Shown in pieces: positions 34,519 through 43,229 of a stretch of 64,000 bases of DNA. Location: the NCBI RefSeq assembly GCF_000429645.1, contig NZ_AUCG01000022.1, forward strand, positions 62,001 to 126,000. The letters are read 5' to 3'. The stretch's first letter is position 1. The number at the start of each line of letters is the position of its first letter. The notes under the pieces are model-generated. The model was not told the DNA's origin, did no database searches, and saw nothing but the letters and a program-made list of their open reading frames with translations. The position numbers and the translations under genes are program-made. Source of the DNA: Niveispirillum irakense DSM 11586. Lineage in GTDB: Bacteria; Pseudomonadota; Alphaproteobacteria; Azospirillales; Azospirillaceae.

Positions 34519-36015
34519 TTACTCAACCAGCGCGGTTTTTCGCCGACGCAGGCTGGCGAGGATCAGCAGGCCCATGGCCAGCAGCGCTGCATTCACTGCC
34601 CAACCCATAGGGTCGGCCCCTTCCCCCATCCGCAGCAACGCATGCAGCAGGGGCAAGAGCACCAGTGAGCCGCCAGAGAGCAGCCGGCCAAAGCGGGACA
34701 GCATCTCGGCTGGCCACAAGAAGGCGGCGGCCAGCGCCACCAGCGTCAGCGCCCCCCAGACGACAAGAACGAGACCCGGTGTCACCGATGGCATTGCCAC
34801 GGCGAGGATGGCAGAGCCTGCCAGTGCCAGCGGCTGTCCCCAGACCGTGGCGGCCCAGACGCGTTCCCAGCGGGGGGCCGGGCGCCCTTTGTCGCGCCGA
34901 CGGGCAAGCCAGATCGTAACCCCGTTCAGCGCCATATAGGTGAGCCCCAGCCCCAGTAAGCCGTACGCGATCTTCACCAACCCGCCACCAAACCAGCCGA
35001 AATGCAGTTGGCCGAGTGAGCCGATGATCGCCTCACCCATGTTGTTCTCTGCCGCGCGCTTGCTGAAGAACAGTTTGCCTTCCCGGTCAAACGTGTAGGA
35101 ATCCCGGTGGGCGACACGATCTGATCCGTCATCGAGATTGAATTGCGCCGCCCCGCCCATTTCCGTCGGATGTTCCAGGAAGATGGTGGTGACCCGCCCG
35201 TCTGTCTGCCGCGACAGTTCCGCGAACATGGGGCGCAGGTCCAGCAAAGGCGCCGGCCGCGGATCATCTGCTGGGTGCGGCGGCACGAACAGGGCATAAA
35301 CCTTCTCCGTATCGCCCTGGAACACGGCCAAGCCCAGGACCCCGACAATCAAGGTGGTCAAACCCAGCAAGGCGCCGGTCAGGGAAATCGTGAAATGGAA
35401 CGGCAAGGCCCAGACGCCGATCCGGTTATGCAGGTCCGCTTCCTGCAAACGACGGGCACCGCCCAGACGCAGGTGAAAAGCGTCACGGAAGATCCGGGGA
35501 TGCGCCAAAATGCCTGAAATAAGGGAGGAAAGCAGCGCCACGCCGGTCAGGCCGACCAGAAAGGCGCCCCAGCTTCGTGGCAGGTGAAGCTGGATATGCA
35601 GTTCTGTCAGGAATTCCGTCCAGGGGCTGGCTCCGCCTTCGACAAGTGTGCCATCGGCGGTGCCGATCCAGTGCCGGTCAACCCCAGCCGCATCGGTGGT
35701 GATTTTCAGCCAGGGAAACTCCTTGCCCGGCAGGGTGATGAAGACATGCTCCAGCCCCTCACCACTGGCTGCAACCGCCGCTTCCAGCGCTGTTTGTACC
35801 ACCTCGGGTGAAACAACCTGCTGGCGGGGAGCGGTGGCATTCTCCCACCGCTCCAATTCATGGACAAAAACGGCGATGGTGCCGGTCAGACAGACCAGAT
35901 AGAGGATGGCGGCAAAGGCCAGACCCAGTCCGCTATGCCCTTTCAGGACGGCGGCGACGAAACCCGGCGGCAGCAGGGGCTGGCGCTTCGGCTTGGCGGC
36001 GGAAACGTCCGTCAT
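34519..36015 (-). CDS. PepSY-domain transmembrane protein (iron-uptake associated)
   Basis: A 498-residue inner-membrane protein of the PepSY-associated TM family. The first helix is followed by VFVHELERWENATAPRQQ (residues ~50-67). A PepSY-like segment carries EGLEHVFITLPGKEFPWLKI. The block LIGG-like HFGWFGGGLVKIAYGLLGLGLTYMALNGVTIWLARRR lies in the second half, and the C-terminus has several further helices. Relatives sit next to TonB siderophore receptors and are thought to reduce ferric siderophores with heme-type electron transfer. The start overlaps the upstream gene by four bases (ATGA). Confidence 0.8.
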   Translation of the reverse strand: MTDVSAAKPKRQPLLPPGFVAAVLKGHSGLGLAFAAILYLVCLTGTIAVFVHELERWENATAPRQQVVSPEVVQTALEAAVAASGEGLEHVFITLPGKEFPWLKITTDAAGVDRHWIGTADGTLVEGGASPWTEFLTELHIQLHLPRSWGAFLVGLTGVALLSSLISGILAHPRIFRDAFHLRLGGARRLQEADLHNRIGVWALPFHFTISLTGALLGLTTLIVGVLGLAVFQGDTEKVYALFVPPHPADDPRPAPLLDLRPMFAELSRQTDGRVTTIFLEHPTEMGGAAQFNLDDGSDRVAHRDSYTFDREGKLFFSKRAAENNMGEAIIGSLGQLHFGWFGGGLVKIAYGLLGLGLTYMALNGVTIWLARRRDKGRPAPRWERVWAATVWGQPLALAGSAILAVAMPSVTPGLVLVVWGALTLVALAAAFLWPAEMLSRFGRLLSGGSLVLLPLLHALLRMGEGADPMGWAVNAALLAMGLLILASLRRRKTALVE

Positions 36016-36590
36016 GCGAACCCCTTCAGGATGGAGGCGGTGAAACCGACAAGGGCCGTCCCGACAAGGACGGCCGTGGCGCGGATAATGCGGTTATCGG
36101 CCAGGGTCCAGGCCATCGCCCCACCCCAGACCAGCGGTACCAGCAATCCCCCGACAACCAGCCTTGTCTGCGCCGCCCCCGGCATCCACACAGCGTAGGC
36201 AATGCCAATGGCGAGGGCGGCCACCATGCCAATGGGACCGGCCAGCAACCAGCGCAGCACAGTACGCCATGTGGTGCTGGCCCGCTCTGACGGTTCCGGC
36301 GCCAGGCTCTCCCGCCCCGTGGCCCGACCGGCCCGCGCCATCCGCACCTGAAAGCCCGACGCCACAAGAAACAGGGCTGCCACCGGCACCAGGGCAAGGG
36401 CGATGAAAGGCCCGCGCACAGTTCCCAGCACCCAGGCTGGGATCAGCAAACTGGCGATCAAAAGCACCCAGCCGGACAGAAGCCAGGGCAGCCGCCCGCC
36501 CCCACCGCCCTGGCGCCACGACCGCCGCAAGGCCCAGGCGCCGGCCGAACCGCCCGCCAGGATCAGCAATGAGGGCAGCAATTCGTTCAC
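36012..36590 (-). CDS. Small multi-helix membrane protein of an iron-uptake operon
   Basis: A 192-residue protein with about five hydrophobic segments and no recognised catalytic motif. I cannot name the family with confidence; similar small proteins (DUF3325/DUF3649-like) accompany PepSY proteins and TonB receptors. The GTG at 36590 overlaps the stop of the TonB receptor by four bases (GTGA), and its end overlaps the PepSY start by four bases, so all three are coupled. A longer form starting at 36716 would lie inside the receptor and is unlikely. Confidence 0.65.
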   Translation of the reverse strand: MNELLPSLLILAGGSAGAWALRRSWRQGGGGGRLPWLLSGWVLLIASLLIPAWVLGTVRGPFIALALVPVAALFLVASGFQVRMARAGRATGRESLAPEPSERASTTWRTVLRWLLAGPIGMVAALAIGIAYAVWMPGAAQTRLVVGGLLVPLVWGGAMAWTLADNRIIRATAVLVGTALVGFTASILKGFA

Positions 36591-38848
36591 AGCCGGGCCT
36601 CCAGCATCACGCCCAGCACGCGCGGCTGGCCCAACAGGGCTTGGTTTGCCGCCGCATAATCGTACTGCTTGTATTTTTCGTCGAACAGATTGTTGGCAAA
36701 TACGGAAACAGTCCAATTCTCGTAATCATAGGCCAGCTTGGTATTTATCAGCGTACGACCATCAAGGCGCATGTTTTCCTGCGGGCGCGAAACGTCACCA
36801 AAAACGGCACTGCGATAGCTGCCATTGACGTTCCAGGCGAAGCCGTCGCCGAACCGGACATTCATCCCTGCCGCCAGCGTCCAGCGCGGTGCATAGGGAA
36901 ATTCCAGTCCCGACAGGTCGGTAACCGATCCGACATCCGTGCGGAAATCGTCAAACTTCGTGCGCGTATGGCCAACCGATGCATACCAGTCGATATCGGT
37001 GCTGATCCTGTGGGTCACCTCAAGCTCGCCGCCATAGACATGCGATTTGCCGGCATTGACCGTATTTATATCATACAGGTTCAGGCCGAAATTGACGGCC
37101 GTCTGCTGGTCCTTCCAGTCAATATAATAGGCATTGGCATTCACGGTCAGGCGACCATCGAACCATTGCGAGCGCAAGGAAAGCTCATAATTCCAGGTGA
37201 ATTCCGGATCATAGGCGAAAGCCTGTGAGCGCGCCGTATTGGCCGAGGTGCCGCCGGAACGATAGCCCCGTTGCACCAGGAAGGTGGTCGACAGGTCTGG
37301 CGTCCAGGCCCATTCCGCCCCCAGCTTGGGCAGCCAGGCGTTGAACTTGCGCGTTGTTTCCGGGGCCGAACCGGAAGCCTGGCTGACCAGCCCGGCGACA
37401 CCGCTATTGATGGCGGTGATCAGCGGCGCATAGGGCCCAAAGGAAGCAGGATCGGGATAGGTGCCCGCAAAGGCGGCCGTCTGGGTCACGGCCACGTTGT
37501 TGCGTTCATGATCATAGCGCAAGCCCGCCAGCAGGGATAATTGCTCGCCCAACACCACACGGCCATCCGTAAACAGCGCCATGGTTTCCACCGTCATCGG
37601 GATGTCGGAGCTATATTGGACGGGAATATTGGGCAAGGCTGCGGTATAAAGGCTGGCAATCTGCCCCGCCGTTGCGGCATTAAAGCCCGCCCCCTGGAGC
37701 AGCAGCGACACCTGATTGGCCGGCGTTGGCACCAGGGTGCGGCTCTGCGTCTGGGTCCGCTGATCACGGTGGTAATAGTAGGCCCCCACCAGCCCCTTCA
37801 GCCAGTCCGCATCATGGTTCAGGCGCACTTCCTGAGAGAAGGTTTCGTACCGGACCGGGTTGTTGCCATAGCTGATCGGCTGGGCGGTATAGTCGCCATC
37901 ATAGGTGCGGTAGAGATCAACATCGCTGTAATTGCTGACCGCGCTTAAGGACGTGCGGTCAGATAGGGCATAATCCAGTTCCAGATTGATGATATCGGCC
38001 TGGGTATCGGTGCTGTTGGGGTAATCGCCATAGGCAACCCGGTTATCGTAAAAGTCGGGCGATGCCGTGCTGGCATAGGTGAAGCTGTAGCCGGCTTCCT
38101 TTTTGAAATGGGTATAGCCCAGCCGCGCCACCAGATCGGGCAAGGCGTCGGGGGTCCAGAGCAGCTTGGTCCGCACATTGGTGCTGTCCAGCGGCTCCTC
38201 CGGCGTGTCGCGGGTGACGTTATGGATGAAATTGTCACTGTTGCGTTTTTCCGCCGCGATGCGGAATGCCAGTTCATCCGCCACCAGCGGCCCGCCACCG
38301 GCCAGGGCAAAGCTGGTCGTATCCTTCTGGGAAAGGATGGCCCTGCCCTTCAGATCCCAATGGAAGGTTGGGTCCTGCGAGCGCAAGACGATTGCGCCCG
38401 CCAGGGCATTCAACCCTTGAAGGGTGGATTGGGGGCCGCGGAAAATTTCCACCTGCGACAGGTCCCAGGTGTCGGTCGGACCGGTGCCGGTGATCCCATC
38501 CGGCAAGGCGGCGCCATCCAGATAGATCGTCGCCAAGGGCGCGTCGCCGCCGCCCGATACGCCCCGGTTGGCGATGCCGCGAATGGTAAAGCCCGCGGTG
38601 CCGTAAGTCTCGGCTATATTGGCCGTGCGCTGGAAGACCTCCTGAAGGGTCTGAATATTCTCTTTCTCCAGCTTGGCGGCCGTGGTTACGGCCACAGAGG
38701 CTGCGGTATCCTGCAGAGACCGGGCCACCTTTTCACCCGTTACGATGATTTCAGCTTCCATCGCCGGCCCACCGGCTTGCGCGAAAGCGGCTGGTGACAA
38801 GGCCAATAAGGCCAATACACTGACGGATAATTTCTTTGACCCGAACAT
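36587..38848 (-). CDS. TonB-dependent outer-membrane receptor (probable siderophore receptor)
   Basis: A 753-residue outer-membrane receptor. It has a signal peptide (LSVSVLALLALSPAAFAQA), a TonB-box-like AEIIVTGEK, and a plug domain up to about residue 165 (GFTIRGIANRGV, QVEIFRGPQSTLQGLNALAGAIVL). A 22-strand type barrel ends in LGVMLEARL with a less usual terminal Leu rather than aromatic residue. The ATG at 38848 follows GGGGGA. A Fur-like box lies ~50 bp upstream, and the coupled membrane genes point to ferric-siderophore uptake; the ligand is unknown. Confidence 0.88.
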   Translation of the reverse strand: MFGSKKLSVSVLALLALSPAAFAQAGGPAMEAEIIVTGEKVARSLQDTAASVAVTTAAKLEKENIQTLQEVFQRTANIAETYGTAGFTIRGIANRGVSGGGDAPLATIYLDGAALPDGITGTGPTDTWDLSQVEIFRGPQSTLQGLNALAGAIVLRSQDPTFHWDLKGRAILSQKDTTSFALAGGGPLVADELAFRIAAEKRNSDNFIHNVTRDTPEEPLDSTNVRTKLLWTPDALPDLVARLGYTHFKKEAGYSFTYASTASPDFYDNRVAYGDYPNSTDTQADIINLELDYALSDRTSLSAVSNYSDVDLYRTYDGDYTAQPISYGNNPVRYETFSQEVRLNHDADWLKGLVGAYYYHRDQRTQTQSRTLVPTPANQVSLLLQGAGFNAATAGQIASLYTAALPNIPVQYSSDIPMTVETMALFTDGRVVLGEQLSLLAGLRYDHERNNVAVTQTAAFAGTYPDPASFGPYAPLITAINSGVAGLVSQASGSAPETTRKFNAWLPKLGAEWAWTPDLSTTFLVQRGYRSGGTSANTARSQAFAYDPEFTWNYELSLRSQWFDGRLTVNANAYYIDWKDQQTAVNFGLNLYDINTVNAGKSHVYGGELEVTHRISTDIDWYASVGHTRTKFDDFRTDVGSVTDLSGLEFPYAPRWTLAAGMNVRFGDGFAWNVNGSYRSAVFGDVSRPQENMRLDGRTLINTKLAYDYENWTVSVFANNLFDEKYKQYDYAAANQALLGQPRVLGVMLEARL

Positions 38849-38897
38849 CGTTCCCCCAAACCCAATCGGTTCAAGGGCACATGTATCGGACGCCAAC

Positions 38898-38919
38898 AAT
38901 GCGAGTCAATCTCATTATC
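38898..38919 (-). promoter_or_regulatory. Fur-like box upstream of the TonB receptor operon
   Basis: On the minus strand GATAATGAGATTGACTCGC matches 13 of 19 positions of the canonical Fur box GATAATGATAATCATTATC, including the first eight. It lies about 50 bp before the receptor start, where repression by iron-loaded Fur would be expected. Confidence 0.6.
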
Positions 38920-38950
38920 GGCGCGGTTCCCGTCGGAAACCTCTGCCTGG

Positions 38951-40039
38951 TCAATTCAAACGATGCCCCTCGCCGGTATCAAACAGACTGGCCGACGCCC
39001 CATCCAGACGGAGATGGATGGTCTGCCCGGGGGTGACGGCGACACCGGGCGGCATCCGGGCTGTGACCTCCTGGCCGGCCAGCCGGATCAGCACATACGT
39101 ATCGGGGCCTGTCGGTTCGGTCATCAGGACCTGTCCCTGGCAGGTTCCAGATTCCGCGGTCGGCGCCAGCACCAGATGTTCCGGCCGCAGGCCGAGCACG
39201 ACGGGCTGGTCGGCGGTGACACCGGCACCGGCCACCAGCCCCGGCAGCGGCAGAACCGCTTCCCCCAAAAGCAGGCCCGGCAGGGCGCCTGCCATCGTCA
39301 GTCGCCCTTCCAGGAAATTCATCGTCGGGGCGCCAACGAAGCCAGCCACAAAGCGGTTGGCCGGCTTTGCATAAACCACCTCTGGCCGGTCGCATTGCTG
39401 CACCCTTCCCTTGTTCATCACCACAATCCGATGGGCCAGGGTCATCGCCTCCACCTGATCGTGGGTGACATAGAGGGTGGTGCGGCGGGCGCGCTCGTGC
39501 AGGCGCTTCAATTCCACCCGCATATCGGCGCGCAGCTTGGCGTCGAGATTGCTCAACGGTTCATCCAGCAGGAATACCTGCGGCTCACGCACCAGTGCCC
39601 GGCCGATGGCGACACGCTGCTGCTGCCCGCCCGATAGTTGCGCGGGTTTGCGGTCCAACAGGTGCTCTATCTGTAAAAGCCGCGCGACCTCCGCCACTTT
39701 CGCCTCGACCTTGGCAGCTTGCATGCCGCGCATTTTTAGCCCGAAGCCGATATTCCGCCGGACCGACATGGTCGGGTAAAGCGCATAGGACTGGAACACC
39801 ATGGCGATGTCGCGGGCATCGGGTTCCAGGGCCGTCACGTCGCGGTCGCCGAAATGGATGCGCCCGCCGCTGGGTTCCTCAAGGCCCGCCACGATATTCA
39901 GCAGGGTGGATTTGCCGCAGCCGGACGCGCCCAGCAGCACGAGGAACTCACCGGGTTCGATATCCAGGTCGATTTTTTCAAGCACTGTGGTGGTGCCGAA
40001 ATCCTTGGCGATCCCCTCAAGACGCACGCCTTGCATCAT
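38951..40039 (-). CDS. Carbohydrate ABC transporter ATP-binding protein (MalK/UgpC-type)
   Basis: A 362-residue cytoplasmic ATPase that energises the importer formed with the next two permeases. It shows Walker A GASGCGKST (residues ~36-44), signature LSGGQQQRVAIGRALV, Walker B VFLLDEPLSNLDAKLR, and the H-loop YVTHDQVEAM. The C-terminal ~120 residues form the MalK-type TOBE regulatory domain (VVLGLRPEHLVL). It is the last gene of a four-gene operon: binding protein, two permeases, ATPase. Confidence 0.93.
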   Translation of the reverse strand: MMQGVRLEGIAKDFGTTTVLEKIDLDIEPGEFLVLLGASGCGKSTLLNIVAGLEEPSGGRIHFGDRDVTALEPDARDIAMVFQSYALYPTMSVRRNIGFGLKMRGMQAAKVEAKVAEVARLLQIEHLLDRKPAQLSGGQQQRVAIGRALVREPQVFLLDEPLSNLDAKLRADMRVELKRLHERARRTTLYVTHDQVEAMTLAHRIVVMNKGRVQQCDRPEVVYAKPANRFVAGFVGAPTMNFLEGRLTMAGALPGLLLGEAVLPLPGLVAGAGVTADQPVVLGLRPEHLVLAPTAESGTCQGQVLMTEPTGPDTYVLIRLAGQEVTARMPPGVAVTPGQTIHLRLDGASASLFDTGEGHRLN

Positions 40040-40040
40040 C

Positions 40041-40880
40041 TTATCCCTTCACGGCCCCGGCCGCGATCCCGCGCACGAACAGCCGTCCGGACAAGAGATA
40101 GACCAGGATGGTGGGCAAGGCGGCGATCATGGTCGCCGCCATGTTGACATTATATTCCTGCGGGCCGAACTGTGACCCGGCCAGCACGTTCAGTGCCACG
40201 GTCACCGGCTGCTGCCCCGGTCCCGCGAAGGTCAGGCCCAGGATGAAATCGTTCCAGATATAGGTGAATTGCAGCACCAGGGCGACGGCGCAGACCGGCA
40301 GCGACAAAGGCAGCATGACATACCAGAAGGTGGCCAGAAACCCGGCCCCATCGATACGCGCCGCCTTCAGCAGATCCTTCGGTACCGACAGGAAAAAATT
40401 GCGGAACAGCAGCGTGACGAAGGCCATGCCCCAGACCGTATGGACAAAGACCAGCCCGCCGCGCGTGCCGAACAGGCCCATTTCCCGCACCAGCACGATC
40501 ATCGGATAGAGCGTGACCTGCGGCGGAATGAACAGGCCGATCAGCAATGCGGCAAAAAGGTAATCCACCCACCGCGCTGTGCGCAGGCTGAGCGCATACC
40601 CGGTCAAAGCCCCCAGCCCCAGGGAGCAGAACAGGGCCGGCACCACGATGGCGAAGGAATTGCCGAACCAGACCGACAGGCCCCGGCAATCCCCGGAAAT
40701 ACAGGCCCCGCCCCATGCCTTGGCCCAGGCGACAAGCGTCGGCTCCCGCGGCAGGGCGAACAGGCTGCCATTATTGATCTCGTCCAACGGCTTCAGCGAG
40801 GTGGCCAGCATCACCAGAAGGGGGAACAGCACAGTGAGCGCCGCCAGTGACAGCATCAGATAGAGCGTAGCCCGGCGCAT
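40041..40880 (-). CDS. Carbohydrate ABC transporter permease (MalG-like)
   Basis: Inner-membrane permease of 279 residues with six hydrophobic segments. The EAA loop that contacts the ATPase is at about residues 190-215 (DLLKAARIDGAGFLATFWYVMLPLS). The N-terminal block TVLFPLLVMLATSLKPLDEI is typical of the MalG class. One-to-two-base gaps to the genes on both sides show a tight operon. Confidence 0.92.
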   Translation of the reverse strand: MRRATLYLMLSLAALTVLFPLLVMLATSLKPLDEINNGSLFALPREPTLVAWAKAWGGACISGDCRGLSVWFGNSFAIVVPALFCSLGLGALTGYALSLRTARWVDYLFAALLIGLFIPPQVTLYPMIVLVREMGLFGTRGGLVFVHTVWGMAFVTLLFRNFFLSVPKDLLKAARIDGAGFLATFWYVMLPLSLPVCAVALVLQFTYIWNDFILGLTFAGPGQQPVTVALNVLAGSQFGPQEYNVNMAATMIAALPTILVYLLSGRLFVRGIAAGAVKG

Positions 40881-40882
40881 GG

Positions 40883-41752
40883 TCAGGCCCCCTTCTTCTG
40901 CCGGATTTCGGCATAGAGATAGGGGCCGACAACGGCAATGATGGTGGCCAGCATCATGCAGGCGCCCGCCGCCCCAAGCCCCAGTTCCTGCCGGTTCAAT
41001 ATATGCTCCATCACGAAGCGCGCCGGCAGGTCGGAGGAAAAGCCGGGACCGCCACCCGTCAGCGCCACCACCAGATCAAACGACTTCACCACCAGTGAGA
41101 ACAGCAGGATGGAGGCGGTGAAGAAGACCGGTCGCAGCATCGGCGTGATGATGGCGGCATAAACCCGCCAGGTGGGGATGCCGTCGATCCGCGCCGCTTT
41201 CCAGATATTTGGGTCCACCCCGCGCAGGCCCGCCAGGAACAGCGCCATGCACAGGCCCGATTGCTGCCAGATGCCGGCAAGCGCCACCGTATAGATGGAG
41301 CGGTCGGCACGCACCAGCCAGTTGAAGGCAAATTCCTCCCACCCCAGCCCCCGGACCGCCTGCTGGATGCCGAGGCCAGGATTGAGCATCCATTGCCAGA
41401 TGATGCCGGTGACGATGAAGGACATGGATAAGGGCAGCATGAAGACAGTGCGGTAAAGCCCTTCTGCCCGCACACCCCGGTCAATCAGGATCGCCAGCAG
41501 ATATCCCAAGGTCAGACACCCGGTGATGAACAGGGCGCCATAGACCACCATGTTGCCCAGTGCCGTCCACCAACGCGCCGAGGCGAACAGCCGCTGATAT
41601 TGAAGCAGACCGACAAAATCCCAACTGGGCAGCAATTGCGAGCCGGTGAGGGAGATGGCGAAGGTCCAGGCAATGAACAGGTAAAAACAGACGAACGTGA
41701 TCAGCCCCGCCGGCAGCAGGGCGATGGCTGGTGCCCGGTGCGATGCCTTCAT
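40883..41752 (-). CDS. Carbohydrate ABC transporter permease (MalF/UgpA-like)
   Basis: Inner-membrane permease of 289 residues with six hydrophobic segments. The EAA loop is GVDPNIWKAARIDGIPTWRVYAAIITPML in its expected place (about residues 190-218). AGGGAGG lies six bases before the ATG at 41752 on the minus strand, which selects it over an in-frame ATG at 41770. It pairs with the MalG-like permease downstream. Confidence 0.92.
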   Translation of the reverse strand: MKASHRAPAIALLPAGLITFVCFYLFIAWTFAISLTGSQLLPSWDFVGLLQYQRLFASARWWTALGNMVVYGALFITGCLTLGYLLAILIDRGVRAEGLYRTVFMLPLSMSFIVTGIIWQWMLNPGLGIQQAVRGLGWEEFAFNWLVRADRSIYTVALAGIWQQSGLCMALFLAGLRGVDPNIWKAARIDGIPTWRVYAAIITPMLRPVFFTASILLFSLVVKSFDLVVALTGGGPGFSSDLPARFVMEHILNRQELGLGAAGACMMLATIIAVVGPYLYAEIRQKKGA

Positions 41753-41796
41753 CCCATCCTCCCTTGGCATTATCGTTACCGCGGTTTCCGGTGGGC

Positions 41797-43044
41797 TCAG
41801 CGAAAGGCGAGAATGGATCGGCGCAACAAGTCCCGCCCCTGCTCTGGCGTCATCCGCGGGTCGTTCCAGAAATGCGAAATGGCATCATCCAGGGCACCGG
41901 CCATCCCGCCGGGAAGGCCCATACCTGTGGATGCCAGAGTGGTGGCCGGGTCACGGATCAGGACCATGGCCTGTTTTGCGCAAGTATCGAAGCCATCGTC
42001 CGGTATATCCGTGCGCACGGGGATGGAGCCCTTGGCTTGGTTCAGCCCGGCCTGTACATCCTTGTCCATCATCACCGAAACGAAGCGCGCCTGCGCCTGT
42101 GCCGTGGCCTCGTCCAGCGGTTGGGTGAAGGCGAAGGCGTCCACCACCATGATGTAGGCCGGTTCGGGCGCCGGGGCCAACGCACAGCCGATCTCCACCC
42201 CCGGTTCCAGCCCGGCGGCCTTGATGTCCCCCTTGGCCCAATCGCCCATGAACTGAAAAGCGGCATCACCCCGGATCAGCATCGCCGTTGCCTGATTCCA
42301 GCGCCGTCCGGGACTGCCTTCATCCACGAATGGTCGCAGGGCGGCGAAGACACGGAAGGCTTCCAGCATGGTGGCGCTTGCCAGGGCGGCCGGGTCGCGC
42401 TCTTCATAGATCTGCCGGTAAAAATCGCGCCCGCCGACCCCCAGCACAACCGCATTGAACAGCAACCGTTCCTGCCAGGGCTGTCCCCCCAACGCGATAG
42501 GAATGATGCCCATTGCCTTCAAGCGGGTCGCCGCATCCAGAAATTCCGCCCAGGTCCGCGGCACGGCCAGACCGGCCTGCTGCAACAGACTGGCATTATA
42601 GAACATCCAGTTCTCACCATGGATGTTCAACGGTGCGCCCCTGTACTGCCCGTCATACTTGGCCGAACGCGCCAGCAGCGGTGGCAATACACGATCCCAT
42701 TCCGGCCCCGCACCCGGTACCGGGGTGACAAGGCCATGCGCCGACAATTCCGTCAGTTGCGTGCCTAAGGAAAACAGGAAAACCGGCGGCGGATTGCCGC
42801 CCAGGATGCGGTTGACGGCCGCAGCACGGGCCGCAGAGCCGCCGGGAACCGGCGCATCCCGCCAGCCCCCACCCTGGTCCTGATAGGCCCGGCGCACAAC
42901 CCCGAGCGAAGCGGATTCGCCGCCCGAGGTGAGCCAGTGCATCACTTCCAGTTCCGTCGCCTTTGCCGCATTGCCCCCAAATGGCAACCAGGAAACCACC
43001 GCCAAACCTGCGGCGGCGCAGCATGATTTTACCATGTCCTTCAT
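41797..43044 (-). CDS. Carbohydrate ABC transporter substrate-binding protein
   Basis: Periplasmic solute-binding protein (family 1) of about 415 residues. Residues ~1-30 are a signal peptide ending AAKA/TELEV. Typical blocks are LEVMHWLTSGGESASL, FNAVVLGVGGRDFYRQI and AAFQFMGDWAKGDIKAAG. The sugar is unknown, but the divergent beta-glucosidase suggests beta-glucosides or cello-oligosaccharides. The start is uncertain between 43044 and 43035; no strong ribosome site precedes either. Its promoter region carries the operator-like repeats at 43056-43173. Confidence 0.88.
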   Translation of the reverse strand: MKDMVKSCCAAAGLAVVSWLPFGGNAAKATELEVMHWLTSGGESASLGVVRRAYQDQGGGWRDAPVPGGSAARAAAVNRILGGNPPPVFLFSLGTQLTELSAHGLVTPVPGAGPEWDRVLPPLLARSAKYDGQYRGAPLNIHGENWMFYNASLLQQAGLAVPRTWAEFLDAATRLKAMGIIPIALGGQPWQERLLFNAVVLGVGGRDFYRQIYEERDPAALASATMLEAFRVFAALRPFVDEGSPGRRWNQATAMLIRGDAAFQFMGDWAKGDIKAAGLEPGVEIGCALAPAPEPAYIMVVDAFAFTQPLDEATAQAQARFVSVMMDKDVQAGLNQAKGSIPVRTDIPDDGFDTCAKQAMVLIRDPATTLASTGMGLPGGMAGALDDAISHFWNDPRMTPEQGRDLLRRSILAFR

Positions 43045-43055
43045 CGCGCCGCACA

Positions 43056-43173
43056 ATTCAAAACGTTTCGATTAACCTGAAGTATGGGCCGGTATCACGG
43101 GATGTCAATTGCCTATATCCGCTTTTATTGTCTGTGTTCCGACTGGACAGAAAAAATTCAAAACGTTACGATT
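43056..43173. promoter_or_regulatory. Paired LacI-type operators in the divergent sugar-ABC/GH1 promoter region
   Basis: TCAAAACGTTTCGA (43058-43071) and TCAAAACGTTACGA (43158-43171) are near-identical imperfect palindromes centred on ACGT. Within 18-bp repeats (ATTCAAAACGTTNCGATT) they differ at one base and are exactly 100 bp apart. One overlaps the region just before the binding-protein gene, the other lies about 60 bp before the GH1 start. They are likely bound by the LacI regulator at 44623-45684, perhaps with DNA looping. Confidence 0.65.
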
Positions 43174-43229
43174 TTCGTGAAACCTTGATTGCGGGCGTCT
43201 GGTCCCGCCCGATTTCTGACAGGCCACCA

